64,000 nt of DNA from Clostridium cellulovorans 743B (lineage in GTDB: Bacteria; Bacillota; Clostridia; Clostridiales; Clostridiaceae). Positions within the stretch are counted from its first letter, which is position 1; the number at the start of each line of letters is the position of its first letter. Location: positions 1,426,001 to 1,490,000 of the forward strand of contig NC_014393.1 of the NCBI RefSeq assembly GCF_000145275.1, given 5' to 3'. The position numbers and the translations under genes are program-made. This document shows, in pieces, positions 9,504 to 19,168 of this stretch. The notes below the pieces were generated by a model. That model worked only from the letters and a program-made list of their open reading frames with translations. It had not been told where the DNA came from and did not search any database.

Positions 9504-12500
9504 ATGAAAAATGAAAAGCGTATTTTTACGTTAATATTAGCAATGTTTATGTTTCTAGTTTTTGTAAGCCCCAATGTTGCTTATGCTGAAGCTGTAACTA
9601 CACAAGCAGCTCCAACATTAACTGCAACACCAAATAACCAAGGAAACTATATATCTCTTAAATGGACTACACCAGATCCAACTAAAAATTACTCATATAT
9701 GATTTATTCAAAAAAATCAACAGATACGGAGTTTCAAAGTATCCCTGCTAAGAGTAATGTTAAAGTTTTAAACGTATATCCTGGTGTGGGAAATAACTTA
9801 AAGACATGGATGGAGACTAATGGTTATGGAAAAGGTTATATATCAGTAGATGAAGTTGATATTGATACGTTCAATGCTAATCCGAATAGTTACTTAAAAG
9901 ATATTAATGGAAAATGGAAGTATGATGTTATATATGAAGGTGCGTGGGATTCTAATAACTTTAAAGATTTATCTGTAAGTGCTACAAATGCTATAGAAGA
10001 ATTCATTAAGGCGGGAAGAGGTTATTTAGCAGGGCATGATGCTCTTTATCCTTATATGCCAGCAAGAAATCAGTTGGCTAGCTATTTGAATATTATTCCA
10101 ACTGACTATTTAATGTATGGAAGCACTTCTGTAAAAATTAATAGAAAAGGGTTGCTTACAAATTACCCTTGGGAAATCGGCGATATAAATACAACGCTAT
10201 CTGTACCTCTTTCACATACTGGTCAATATGCATCAGGCGATGTTTGGATTAAATACAGTTCAAACTCAATGAATAGTAATGCTGAAATAACTAGTTATAA
10301 TGGGAAAGCTACTAGTAATAATTTCTATCTAACTACATGGAATAATACAGCAATGATTCAAACTGGGCACTCTAATGGTGAGGCTACTCCTGATGAACAA
10401 AAAATCTTAGCAAATACATTATTTTATCTAGCTCAAGTGACAGAAGCAACAAGCTGGGATGATCATAAAGGCCAAGACTTAGATGCACCAAGTAAGCCAA
10501 ATGTAACAAGTGTTGCAGCTAATAGAGTTACAAATAAAACTAACATAACATTCCAACCTTCTATAGACAAAGGTACTACATATGACTATTATATTGAGGC
10601 AAAAGAAGCAACAACTAGTATTAAAACTAATTCGCAAATTAAAACAGCAACTATAACTAGTGGATTAAAAGGATATTCTATAGTAGTAGATAAGAATCCA
10701 AGTACAGTTCCTACAAAGACTATTACAACTATCTCTACAAACTATTCTATAGATGGAGCAGTTACAGAGGGCTCTTATGTACATGTGGCATCTATTGATA
10801 ATGTTGGTAATGTATCTGAAGTATCACATTACAAATACGTTAATCCAATATTATCATTAACATTAACTCCAAGTACAGCAGAATTACAAAGAAATCCAGT
10901 GACAATAACAGCAGCAGCAATAAGTACTAATACGACAATTACAAAAATTCAAACACCAGATGGTAATTGGGTTAATGGTTCAACTGCAAAATATGTTGTA
11001 AGTAAAACTGGAGATTATACTTTTACAGCAGTAGATGAACTAGGAAATAAAATTACTCAAAAAATAACAGTTACTATTAAACCACAACCAGCATTATCAC
11101 TAACATTAACTCCAAGTACAAGAGAATTACAAAGGAATCCAGTGACAATAACCGCAACCGCAACAAGTACAAATACTAAAATTGTAAAAATCCAAACACC
11201 TGATGGTAATTGGGTTAATGGTTCAACTGCAAGTTATGTTGTAAGTAAGAATGAAGATTATGAATTCACTGCAGTAGATGAGCTTGGTAATGAAATTACT
11301 CAGATTATAAAAGTTACAAATATAATTCCTAAAGCAGTATTATCAATGATATTGACACCAAGTACAACTGTGCTACAAAGAAATTTTGTAATAACAATAA
11401 CAGCATCCGCAACAAGTACGAATACTAAAATTGTAAAAATCCAAACACCTGATGGTAATTGGGTTAATGGTTCAACTACAAATTATATTGTAAGTGAGGA
11501 TGGGGATTATAAATTCACTGCAGTAGATGAACTTGGCGATGAAGTTACTCAAAGCATAAGAGTTAAAGTTCCTCCTAAACCAGTGTTATCAATGACATTG
11601 ACACCAAGTACAACTGAGTTACAAAGAGATCCAGTGACAATAACAGCATCCGCAACAAGCACTAATACTAAGATTGTAAAAATCCAAACACCTGATGGTA
11701 ATTGGGTTAATGGTTCAACTGCAAGTTATGTTGTAAGTAAGAATGAAGATTATAAATTCACTGCAGTAGATGAGCTTGGTAATGAAATTACTCAGATTAT
11801 AAAAGTTACAAATATAATTCCTAAAGCAGTATTATCAATGATATTGACACCAAGTACAACTGTGCTACAAAGAAATTTTGTAATAACAATAACAGCATCC
11901 GCAACAAGTACGAATACTAAAATTGTAAAAATCCAAACACCTGATGGTAATTGGGTTAATGGTTCAACTACAAATTATATTGTAAGTGCCAGTGGATATT
12001 ATAAATTCACTGCAGTAGATGATCTTGGCGATGAAGTTACTCAAAGCATAAGCGTTGAAGTTCCTCCTAAACCAATATTATCAATGAAATTGACACCAAG
12101 TACGACTGAGTTACAAAGAGAGCCAGTGACAATAACAGCATCGGCAACAAGTACTAATACAAAGATTGTAAAAATCCAAACGCCTGATGGTAATTGGGTT
12201 AATGGAGCAACTGTAAGTTATGTTGTAAGTGAGAACCGAGATTATATCTTCACAGCAGTAGATGAGCTGAATAATGAAATTACTCAAAGTATAAAAATTA
12301 CAAATATAATTCCTAAACCAGTATTATCAATGACATTGACACCAAGTACAACAGAATTACAAAGAAATCCAGTGACAATAACAGCAGTAGCAACAAGTAC
12401 TAATACAAAGATTGTGAAAATCAAAACACCAGATGGTAATTGGGTTAATGGAGCAACTGTAAGTTATGTTGTAAGTGAGAACCGAGATTATATCTTCACA

Positions 12501-13397
12501 GTAGTAGATGAGCTGAATAATGAAATTACTCGAAGTATAAAAATTACAAATATAATTCCTAAACCAGTATTATCAATGGCATTGACTCCAAGTATAACTG
12601 CTGACACAAATGGTCCAGTGACTATTTCAGCAACAGCAACAAGTACCAATACTAAAATTGTAAAAGTACAAACACCAGATGGTAACTGGGTTGATGGTTC
12701 AACTGTAGATTATGTTGTAAGCGCCAATGGAACTTATAAATTTACAGCAGTAGATGAACTTGGTAATGAGATTACTGAAAGTGTTGTAGTTAATAATATT
12801 TTCAAGGTGGTTCTAAATGTAGAACCAGAAAGAAATAGAATACACTTAAATGAGACAGTAACTGCTAATTTGATTATAGACAATATTAAAGAAATCGCAG
12901 CAGAAGATATTAGAATCAAATATGATACAACTAAACTTCAATTTTTAGGATATGAACAAGTTGACGGAATAAAGCTAATGAAGAGTAGTTCTCAAAATGG
13001 TGAATTGAGATTTATTTTAGTAAGTAAAGGCTTATTGAATGTAGTTAATTCTAAAACAATACTATTAAAGTTAAAGTTCAAAGGTATAGCACCAGGAGAT
13101 GGATTAGTGGATGTTATAAAAGGAAGAATATCTGATGGTATTTTAATGGAGAAAAACCTTAAGGATGTAGAATGTGGACAAGTCAACATCAATGTAGCAG
13201 ATGAAGAGTTAATTGATGTTAATGATGATGGTGAATTTTCACTTCTTGATTTAGGTATCTTAGGAAGACATTTAGGAGAAGACCCAGCAGATCTTCCAGA
13301 ATACAATGCAGATGTGGTTCCAAACGATGCTATCGACGATGAGGATTTAGCAGAAGTAGTTAAGTTCATGCTTTTAAATCCTAATTATACTTTCTAA
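9504..13397 (+). CDS. Secreted DUF5057/ThuA-like protein with 8 Ig-like repeats, cohesin and dockerin-like domains
   Basis: A 1,297-residue protein, the third paralogue. It has a signal peptide (1-28), the DUF5057/ThuA-like module to about residue 330, and linker strands. Eight Ig-like repeats (about 446-1100) follow, then the cohesin-like (1101-1231) and dockerin-like (1232-1297) domains. Repeats 2-3 and 4-5 are a two-module duplication 492 bp apart with near-identical DNA, and repeats 6-7 are also close copies. Repeats 3 and 5 carry an extra residue (FVITIT for PVTIT), which confirms the duplicated pair. The N-terminal module diverges most between paralogues while the C-terminal ~200 residues stay constant, as expected if the N-terminus sets binding specificity and the C-terminus assembly. 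The RBS is GGGAGG. Confidence 0.8.
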   Translation: MKNEKRIFTLILAMFMFLVFVSPNVAYAEAVTTQAAPTLTATPNNQGNYISLKWTTPDPTKNYSYMIYSKKSTDTEFQSIPAKSNVKVLNVYPGVGNNLKTWMETNGYGKGYISVDEVDIDTFNANPNSYLKDINGKWKYDVIYEGAWDSNNFKDLSVSATNAIEEFIKAGRGYLAGHDALYPYMPARNQLASYLNIIPTDYLMYGSTSVKINRKGLLTNYPWEIGDINTTLSVPLSHTGQYASGDVWIKYSSNSMNSNAEITSYNGKATSNNFYLTTWNNTAMIQTGHSNGEATPDEQKILANTLFYLAQVTEATSWDDHKGQDLDAPSKPNVTSVAANRVTNKTNITFQPSIDKGTTYDYYIEAKEATTSIKTNSQIKTATITSGLKGYSIVVDKNPSTVPTKTITTISTNYSIDGAVTEGSYVHVASIDNVGNVSEVSHYKYVNPILSLTLTPSTAELQRNPVTITAAAISTNTTITKIQTPDGNWVNGSTAKYVVSKTGDYTFTAVDELGNKITQKITVTIKPQPALSLTLTPSTRELQRNPVTITATATSTNTKIVKIQTPDGNWVNGSTASYVVSKNEDYEFTAVDELGNEITQIIKVTNIIPKAVLSMILTPSTTVLQRNFVITITASATSTNTKIVKIQTPDGNWVNGSTTNYIVSEDGDYKFTAVDELGDEVTQSIRVKVPPKPVLSMTLTPSTTELQRDPVTITASATSTNTKIVKIQTPDGNWVNGSTASYVVSKNEDYKFTAVDELGNEITQIIKVTNIIPKAVLSMILTPSTTVLQRNFVITITASATSTNTKIVKIQTPDGNWVNGSTTNYIVSASGYYKFTAVDDLGDEVTQSISVEVPPKPILSMKLTPSTTELQREPVTITASATSTNTKIVKIQTPDGNWVNGATVSYVVSENRDYIFTAVDELNNEITQSIKITNIIPKPVLSMTLTPSTTELQRNPVTITAVATSTNTKIVKIKTPDGNWVNGATVSYVVSENRDYIFTVVDELNNEITRSIKITNIIPKPVLSMALTPSITADTNGPVTISATATSTNTKIVKVQTPDGNWVDGSTVDYVVSANGTYKFTAVDELGNEITESVVVNNIFKVVLNVEPERNRIHLNETVTANLIIDNIKEIAAEDIRIKYDTTKLQFLGYEQVDGIKLMKSSSQNGELRFILVSKGLLNVVNSKTILLKLKFKGIAPGDGLVDVIKGRISDGILMEKNLKDVECGQVNINVADEELIDVNDDGEFSLLDLGILGRHLGEDPADLPEYNADVVPNDAIDDEDLAEVVKFMLLNPNYTF
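11090..12065 (+). repeat. 492-bp tandem duplication of a repeat pair
   Basis: Two copies of a two-module block inside the third paralogue lie 492 bp (164 codons) apart. The same long stretches recur at about 11331 and 11823. The size is a multiple of three, so the reading frame is kept. Confidence 0.85.
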
Positions 13398-13420
13398 TTA
13401 AAACTCTGATCAATAAATAG

Positions 13421-13468
13421 AGTAAATACTTTTGGATTAATTATTATAGTTCAAGGATTCACTTTATT
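13421..13468 (+). terminator. Degenerate hairpin after the third secreted paralogue
   Basis: This corresponds to the hairpins at 5596 and 9409 but has mismatches in the arms (AGTAAATACTT against AAGGATTCACT). Its role as a terminator is probably taken over by the strong hairpin at 13520. Confidence 0.4.
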
Positions 13469-13519
13469 AATATTTCAGATAAAAAATAAAATAGTAAATA
13501 AGTTTATTGATTAAAGAAA

Positions 13520-13553
13520 ACCCTCTGCAGTTTTGCAGAGGGTCTATTTTTTT
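13520..13553 (+). terminator. Strong terminator closing the three-gene array
   Basis: A perfect 10-bp stem ACCCTCTGCA / TGCAGAGGGT with loop GTTT, followed by CTATTTTTTT. Its core matches the terminator ahead of the array at 2745. Confidence 0.92.
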
Positions 13554-13560
13554 AGCTAAT

Positions 13561-13592
13561 ATTATAATCTAACATTGCCAGTTGCTTCACTA
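13561..13592 (-). pseudogene. Relic copy of the 3' end of the downstream FN3/OmpL47 gene
   Basis: About 30 bp match the true gene end at 13614 onward with roughly 26 identities, offset by 53 bp. Read on the minus strand it gives SEATGNVRL then stop, against GETTVNVKL then stop in the intact gene. It looks like the terminus of a lost or recombined paralogue. Confidence 0.6.
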
Positions 13593-13614
13593 TTATTGTA
13601 AAGCATATAGAATA

Positions 13615-16600
13615 TTATAATTTAACATTAACAGTTGTTTCACCAATTACAAGGTATCCATTTACATAGCAGCTGAATTGGATTACTTGTACTGGAGATG
13701 TCCAACTAAAGTCTGAACGGTTAAATTTGAATTGACCGTGTTTAGCTTGGTTGTAATAACCATTGTTGCTGTTAAGGGCACTTACACCATTAACTTTTGC
13801 AGTGTCAAGGTCAAAACCAAGACCTGCGTATTCCGTTGGCATATCTACACGAACAGTAAATACTCCATTGTTAGCTTTAATATTTTGTGCAGTTACTTGG
13901 ATGTTAGCTACAATGTATACTGAGAATTGCTTTTCAATTTTAACAGTGTTTCCAGCAGCATCAGTTGCAGTAACAATTACCTTATAAACGCCTGCTTTAT
14001 CAATTTGGATTGTTGAACCATTTAAAACTTCTTTTCCAAGAGTATCATTTGGAGCAAAAACAAGCATTTTTTCGCTAGCTATACCAGAAAGGTTGTCTGA
14101 TACAACATAAGATAATTTTAATGTTGAACCAAGTTTATATAAGCCATCTAAGTTCATTGATATTGTTGGAGCAGTTCTATCAATTTTAACGTAAGTTGTT
14201 GTAATTGTTTCGATGTTACCAACATTGTCTACTGAATAGAAGCTTACTTTGTGGATACCTTCTCCTTTTACTATGAAAGAAGTTCCTTCAAGGTAATCAG
14301 AACCATCGATTGAGTAGAAAGTCTTATAAACACCACTTAAAGCATCAGTAGCAGTTAAGTTTACAGTTACATCATTTTTTGACCAAGTTGTCTTTAAATC
14401 TGAAATAGTAACTGGAGCTGAACTATCGATTCTTACATAAACAGTTGTAGTAGGTTCAATATTTCCAGCGTTGTCAATTGAATAGAAGGTTACTTTGTGG
14501 ATACCTGAACCACTTACTGTCAATGAAGTTCCTTCAACGTAATCAGCATCATCAATTGAGTAGAAAGTCTTATAAATGCCACTTAAAGCATCAGTAGCAG
14601 TTAAGTTAATAGTTACATCATCTTTAGACCAGTTATTATTTAAATCTGAAATAGTAACTGGAGTTGAATTATCGATTCTTACATAAACAGTTGTAGTAGT
14701 CTCGATGTTTCCAGCGTTATCAATTGAATAGAAGGTTACTTTGTGAACGCCTTCTCCGCTTACTGTGAAGGAAGTTCCTTGAGCAAAGCTTGAATCATCA
14801 ATTGAGTAGAAAGTCTTATAAACGCCACTTAAAGAATCAGTAGCAGTTAAGTTTACAGTTACATCATCTTTAGACCAGTTATCATTTAAATCTGAAATAG
14901 TAACTGGAGCTGAATTATCGATTCTTACGTAAACAGTTGTAGCAGTTTCGATATTTCCAGCCTTATCAACTGAATAGAAGGTTACTTTATGAATGCCTTC
15001 TCCGCTTACTGTGAAGGAAGTTCCTTGAGCAAAGCTTGAATTATCAATTGAGTAGAAAGTTTTATAAACGCCACTTAAAGCATCAGTAGCAGTTAAGTTT
15101 ACAGTTACATCGTTCTTTGTCCAATTCCCATTTACATCTGAAATAGTAACAGGAGCAGTTCTATCAAGTTTAACATAGATTGTTTTTGTTGCTTCGATAT
15201 TTCCTACTTTATCAACTGAGTAGAAAGATACTTTTGTAATACCTTCAGCACTTATAGCAAATGAAGTTCCTGCTATAAAGGCACCATCGTTTATTGAATA
15301 ATAGGTATTTGCAACACCTGTTTCAGTGTCAACTGCTGATAAAGTAACATTTACAGAATTTTGGTTTGTCCAATCTGTTTGTGCATTAGCACTTGTAACT
15401 GGTGCAGTAGTATCAACAATAAGTTTTGCTAAAACAGTGCTAGATGGTGCTGATTCACCAAAAGAGTTACTGTAAGCGCTAACAAAGTATTGATGATTTG
15501 CGTATGAAACATTGTATAGAGTATATGATAAATTATTTAGGTTCTTAACAAGTAGAACTGGGTTACCATCAATAATTTCATATATATTGTATCCATTAGC
15601 GTAAGTGATAAAGTTCCAAGAAAGCTGAACTGTTGTTGGATTCACGATCTTAACAGTTACATTTGGAGCTTGCATATCTGGGTATATGATAGTTTCAGTT
15701 ATTTGATTTGAAGCAACTGATTCACCGAAACGAGTGCTATAAGCAGTTACTATATAGTTGTGAGTAGTTTCTGATACATTGAACGCAGTATAAGTTAATG
15801 CTGTTCCTTTATATAGTAATTGATTAACACCGCCTACTACTTCATATACACGATATTCATTTGCCCAAGTAATTTTTTGCCAAGTTAAAGTAATGTTATT
15901 TACGTTATAAACATTTCTAGTAACCGTTGGTGCTTGAACTACTGGCCAGATTACTGAAACTTGTATTTGGCTACCTACTGGTGATTCTCCAAAACGAGTA
16001 GCATATGAATATACTTCATAAACATAGTCATCAGCTGGAAGATTTGTAAAAGTTACTGCATTAGTAGTAACTGTTTGTTTGAATACTTTTTGTCCGTCTA
16101 TAATTTGATAAATATTGTAAGCTGTTGCATAAGGTGCTGCAGTCCATTTCAAATTAATGTCATTTCCGTTTAAAATAGTACTAGTTAGGTTAAGTGGAGC
16201 TTGCATTGTTGGGAAAACTAAAGTGAAGCTTAAATTACTTCCTGCTGAAGATTCACCAAAACGGTTGCTGTAGGAGTATATTTCGTAGCTATAATCTCCT
16301 TCAGGCATATTACCAAATGTTAAAGAAGTAACAGTGTTTGTTAAAGTATATTTTAACACCTTTTCTCCATTTATGATTTGATAAATTTTGTAGTTTGTAG
16401 CATATGGTACTGTAGCCCAGCTTAAAGTAAAATAGTTACCGTTAGAGATGACATAAGCAAAGTTAGCTGGAGCTTGCATAACTGGGAAAACTATATTTAA
16501 TGAAACTGTACTTGCTTGTTGTGATTCGCCAAAACGATCACTAGCAGAAGTTACTTCAAAGGTATAGTCTCCTTCAGGCATATTTGAAAAACCTGCTGTT

Positions 16601-18990
16601 GTGCCTGTAACGGTTTGCTTTAATACTCTTTGTCCATCAATTATTTGATAAACATTATAAGATTTTGCATAAGTCACTGGACTCCAATTTAGAGTGATGT
16701 TATTTCCGCTTGTAATAGTATAAGTTAAGTTATTTGGGTTTAACATTGTTGGGAAAACAACTGAAACAGTTGATTGGCTTCCTTCTACTGTTTCTCCAAA
16801 ACGAGAACTTACAGCAGTAACATAGTAGTTATGGTCTCCTTCTGAAACATTAGATAAAGTTGCAGATGTAGCAGTTACTGTTGTTTTTAAAACATATTGT
16901 CCATCTACTAATTCATAAAGCTTATAGCTATTAGCGTAAGGGACAGCTGACCAAGTAAAAGTTATGTCATTTCCATTCTTAATAGCATAAGTTAGGTTTC
17001 CTGGAGCAGCAATAACTGGATGAGTTAATGAAAATGTTGTTTCAGCTCCAACTGGAGATTCACCTAAAACTGCGGATACTGAGTTTACTACGAAATAGTA
17101 ATCACCTTCAGGCATATTAGTAAATGCAGCAGCTGTTGTAGTAACAGTCTTTTTCAAAACTAATTCGCCATTAATTACTTGATATATTTTATAACTTGTA
17201 GCATATGGAGCGGCAGTCCATTTTAAAGTTATATCATTACCATTTGTTATAGTGTAAGTTAAGTTTGTTGGTGCTTGAAGAACTTGTCCGTTCAATGTGA
17301 AGGTAAGAGTAAAGCCTTCTGCAGATTCTCCAAAGCGAGTTGAATATGAATGAATTTCATATATATAGCTACCAGCAGTCATGTTTGTATATGATACTGA
17401 AGTTGTAGTTACAGTACTTTTTAAAACTTTTTGTCCATTAACTACTTGGTAAACCTTATAGCTTGTAGCATATGGTACTGCATCCCAAGTTAATGTGAAA
17501 GATGTAGCACTCTTAATTGCTTGTATAGCGCTTGTTGGTGCCTCCATAACTGGAAGAATTAAAGAAATGTTTGTAGTGCTGCCAGCTGGTGTTTCACCAA
17601 AACGGTCACTATATGAAGTAACTTCATAGGTATAATCTCCAGCAGGAAGATTTGCATAAGTAACTGCAGTTGTTGTTACAGTGCTTTTTAAAACTCTTTC
17701 TCCATTTACAATCTGGTAAACCTTGTAGCCTTTTGCGTAAGGAATTGCTGTCCATTTTAATGAAATATCATTTCCGTTTGCAATTGAATAGGTCAAATTT
17801 TCTGGGGCTTGCATTACTGGCCAAACTAATGATAGGGATGTTTGGCTTCCAGTAGGAGATTCGTTAAATCTACTACTATAAGAGTATATTTCAAAAGAGT
17901 AATCACTTTCTGGTAGATTGCTATAAACTGCAGTAGTTGAAGTAGTTGTACTCTTTAAAACTTTTTCTCCATTGATAATTTGATATACATTATAAGCTGT
18001 TGCATAAGTCGAAGGACTCCATTTTAGGGTAATGTCGTTCCCGTTTGTAACAGTATAAGTTAAATTACTAGGAGCTTGCATCACTGGTAAAGTTAATGAA
18101 AGTGATGTTGCACTTCCAACTTGTGATTCACCAAATCGATCACTAAAGGAATAAACCTCAAAAGCATAATCGCCAGCAGGCATGTTAGTGTAAGAAGCAC
18201 TTGTAGTTGAAACTGTGCTCTTTAATACTTTTTCTCCGTTAATAACTTGATAAACCTTGTAGCTTGTAGCATAAGGTGTACCAGTCCATTTAAGTGTAAT
18301 ATCATTTCCGTTTGCTATTGTGTAAGTGAAATTACCAGGAACTGACATAACTGGATAAATAACATCTAATTTAGCTTCACTTGATGGAACAGATTCTCCA
18401 TAAAGAGCGTTAACAGCAGAAACTGAATAAGTATAGCTTCCAGCAACTACATTTGGAATAGTGTAAGAAGTAGTTTTTACTGAAGTAACTAAAGTTTTAT
18501 CCCCGTTTGTAGAAACTTGATAAACATTATAGCTTTGGGCATATTGAGAACTTGTCCAACTTAATGCTATATCATTTCCATTTTGGATTTTACCAGTTAA
18601 AGTTGCTGGTGCAGCCATAGTTGGATAATCAACAGTAGCTGATACTGGTGCACAAGGACCAGACTCACTATCACCACTTGAAGTTGATACAACATAGCTA
18701 TAAGCACCTTCTGCTTGGTTATTGAAAGTATAGGATGTTGATGTTGTAGTAGCAAGTTGAATAAGCTGACCATCAATAATCCCATATATAGTATAGCCAG
18801 TGGCACCATAAACTGAGCTCCAAGTAAGCTTTACATCGCTAGGGGTAGTAAGCTCAAGAGCAAGGTTGCTTGGTGGCAGAAGGTTGGTATTGATAGTTGC
18901 TGCAGATACGGTTACAAAAGGGAAGACCAGTTGTAACGTTAATAGCAGTGATGCCAAGAAAAGGCAACTGCTAAGATAATATTTTTTCAT
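13615..18990 (-). CDS. Giant secreted protein: 13 FN3-like + 5 OmpL47-type modules
   Basis: A 1,791-residue exported protein. The signal peptide (1-30/31) has KK at the start and ends VSA. Thirteen fibronectin-III-like modules of ~89 residues (about 38-1195) share the frame NGNDITLKW, YATSYKVYQ, RFGES. Five OmpL47-type modules of 82 residues (about 1196-1605) share WSKNDVTVNLTATDALSGVYKTFYSID and KVTFYSVDNAGNIE. A divergent Ig-like module (1606-1690) and a unique C-terminal domain (1691-1791) finish the chain. No LPXTG or membrane anchor is visible. The start is the ATG at 18988-18990 with AAAGGCGGGG upstream. A longer in-frame reading to 19158 only translates the riboswitch. The role is probably adhesion or matrix; expression is likely under c-di-GMP control through the leader. 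Confidence 0.85.
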   Translation of the reverse strand: MKKYYLSSCLFLASLLLTLQLVFPFVTVSAATINTNLLPPSNLALELTTPSDVKLTWSSVYGATGYTIYGIIDGQLIQLATTTSTSYTFNNQAEGAYSYVVSTSSGDSESGPCAPVSATVDYPTMAAPATLTGKIQNGNDIALSWTSSQYAQSYNVYQVSTNGDKTLVTSVKTTSYTIPNVVAGSYTYSVSAVNALYGESVPSSEAKLDVIYPVMSVPGNFTYTIANGNDITLKWTGTPYATSYKVYQVINGEKVLKSTVSTTSASYTNMPAGDYAFEVYSFSDRFGESQVGSATSLSLTLPVMQAPSNLTYTVTNGNDITLKWSPSTYATAYNVYQIINGEKVLKSTTTSTTAVYSNLPESDYSFEIYSYSSRFNESPTGSQTSLSLVWPVMQAPENLTYSIANGNDISLKWTAIPYAKGYKVYQIVNGERVLKSTVTTTAVTYANLPAGDYTYEVTSYSDRFGETPAGSTTNISLILPVMEAPTSAIQAIKSATSFTLTWDAVPYATSYKVYQVVNGQKVLKSTVTTTSVSYTNMTAGSYIYEIHSYSTRFGESAEGFTLTFTLNGQVLQAPTNLTYTITNGNDITLKWTAAPYATSYKIYQVINGELVLKKTVTTTAAAFTNMPEGDYYFVVNSVSAVLGESPVGAETTFSLTHPVIAAPGNLTYAIKNGNDITFTWSAVPYANSYKLYELVDGQYVLKTTVTATSATLSNVSEGDHNYYVTAVSSRFGETVEGSQSTVSVVFPTMLNPNNLTYTITSGNNITLNWSPVTYAKSYNVYQIIDGQRVLKQTVTGTTAGFSNMPEGDYTFEVTSASDRFGESQQASTVSLNIVFPVMQAPANFAYVISNGNYFTLSWATVPYATNYKIYQIINGEKVLKYTLTNTVTSLTFGNMPEGDYSYEIYSYSNRFGESSAGSNLSFTLVFPTMQAPLNLTSTILNGNDINLKWTAAPYATAYNIYQIIDGQKVFKQTVTTNAVTFTNLPADDYVYEVYSYATRFGESPVGSQIQVSVIWPVVQAPTVTRNVYNVNNITLTWQKITWANEYRVYEVVGGVNQLLYKGTALTYTAFNVSETTHNYIVTAYSTRFGESVASNQITETIIYPDMQAPNVTVKIVNPTTVQLSWNFITYANGYNIYEIIDGNPVLLVKNLNNLSYTLYNVSYANHQYFVSAYSNSFGESAPSSTVLAKLIVDTTAPVTSANAQTDWTNQNSVNVTLSAVDTETGVANTYYSINDGAFIAGTSFAISAEGITKVSFYSVDKVGNIEATKTIYVKLDRTAPVTISDVNGNWTKNDVTVNLTATDALSGVYKTFYSIDNSSFAQGTSFTVSGEGIHKVTFYSVDKAGNIETATTVYVRIDNSAPVTISDLNDNWSKDDVTVNLTATDSLSGVYKTFYSIDDSSFAQGTSFTVSGEGVHKVTFYSIDNAGNIETTTTVYVRIDNSTPVTISDLNNNWSKDDVTINLTATDALSGIYKTFYSIDDADYVEGTSLTVSGSGIHKVTFYSIDNAGNIEPTTTVYVRIDSSAPVTISDLKTTWSKNDVTVNLTATDALSGVYKTFYSIDGSDYLEGTSFIVKGEGIHKVSFYSVDNVGNIETITTTYVKIDRTAPTISMNLDGLYKLGSTLKLSYVVSDNLSGIASEKMLVFAPNDTLGKEVLNGSTIQIDKAGVYKVIVTATDAAGNTVKIEKQFSVYIVANIQVTAQNIKANNGVFTVRVDMPTEYAGLGFDLDTAKVNGVSALNSNNGYYNQAKHGQFKFNRSDFSWTSPVQVIQFSCYVNGYLVIGETTVNVKL

Positions 18991-19047
18991 TATTGACCCC
19001 GCCTTTCTTTGTGAAAAAGGGAAAAGGAAAGGAAAATTTTTCGTTGC

Positions 19048-19080
19048 AAAAAAATGTATAGTTATCCAACGATAGCTATA
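19048..19080 (-). terminator. Expression-platform terminator of the c-di-GMP riboswitch
   Basis: On the minus strand a TATAGCTATC / GATAACTATA stem with loop GTTG is followed by CA and seven T. The loop CGTTG can instead pair with CAACG just after the T-run, an alternative fold that would disrupt the terminator. This is consistent with transcriptional control. Confidence 0.75.
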
Positions 19081-19084
19081 TTCC

Positions 19085-19168
19085 TCGTGGTAACCGGCTG
19101 CCATCCAACATATAATGTGTGGTACAGGCCCATGGCTTTGCGTCTCATGATTTCCCATGATTTGCCTT
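19085..19168 (-). promoter_or_regulatory. Cyclic di-GMP riboswitch, class I (GEMM-I)
   Basis: The minus strand contains the conserved elements in order. GGCAAA is at 19161-19166, followed by a short CATG hairpin. ACGCAAAGCC, the hallmark of GEMM-I, lies around 19134-19143. GGGCCT comes next, then a variable arm, and GGCAGCCGGTTACC ends at about 19089. It lies 95 nt upstream of the giant FN3/OmpL47 gene, with a terminator between them. The second messenger c-di-GMP therefore probably controls that surface protein. Whether the switch is on or off with ligand cannot be told by eye. Confidence 0.93.

Noticed and set aside
2939..13397. Cohesin/dockerin domains taken as a cellulosome locus
   Set aside because: No glycoside hydrolase, CBM or scaffoldin with multiple cohesins is present; the domains occur together in each single protein.
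18991..19158. In-frame N-terminal extension of the FN3/OmpL47 gene (begins MGNHETQSHG)
   Set aside because: It translates the c-di-GMP riboswitch and terminator and would bury the signal peptide; the ATG at 18990 has a proper RBS.
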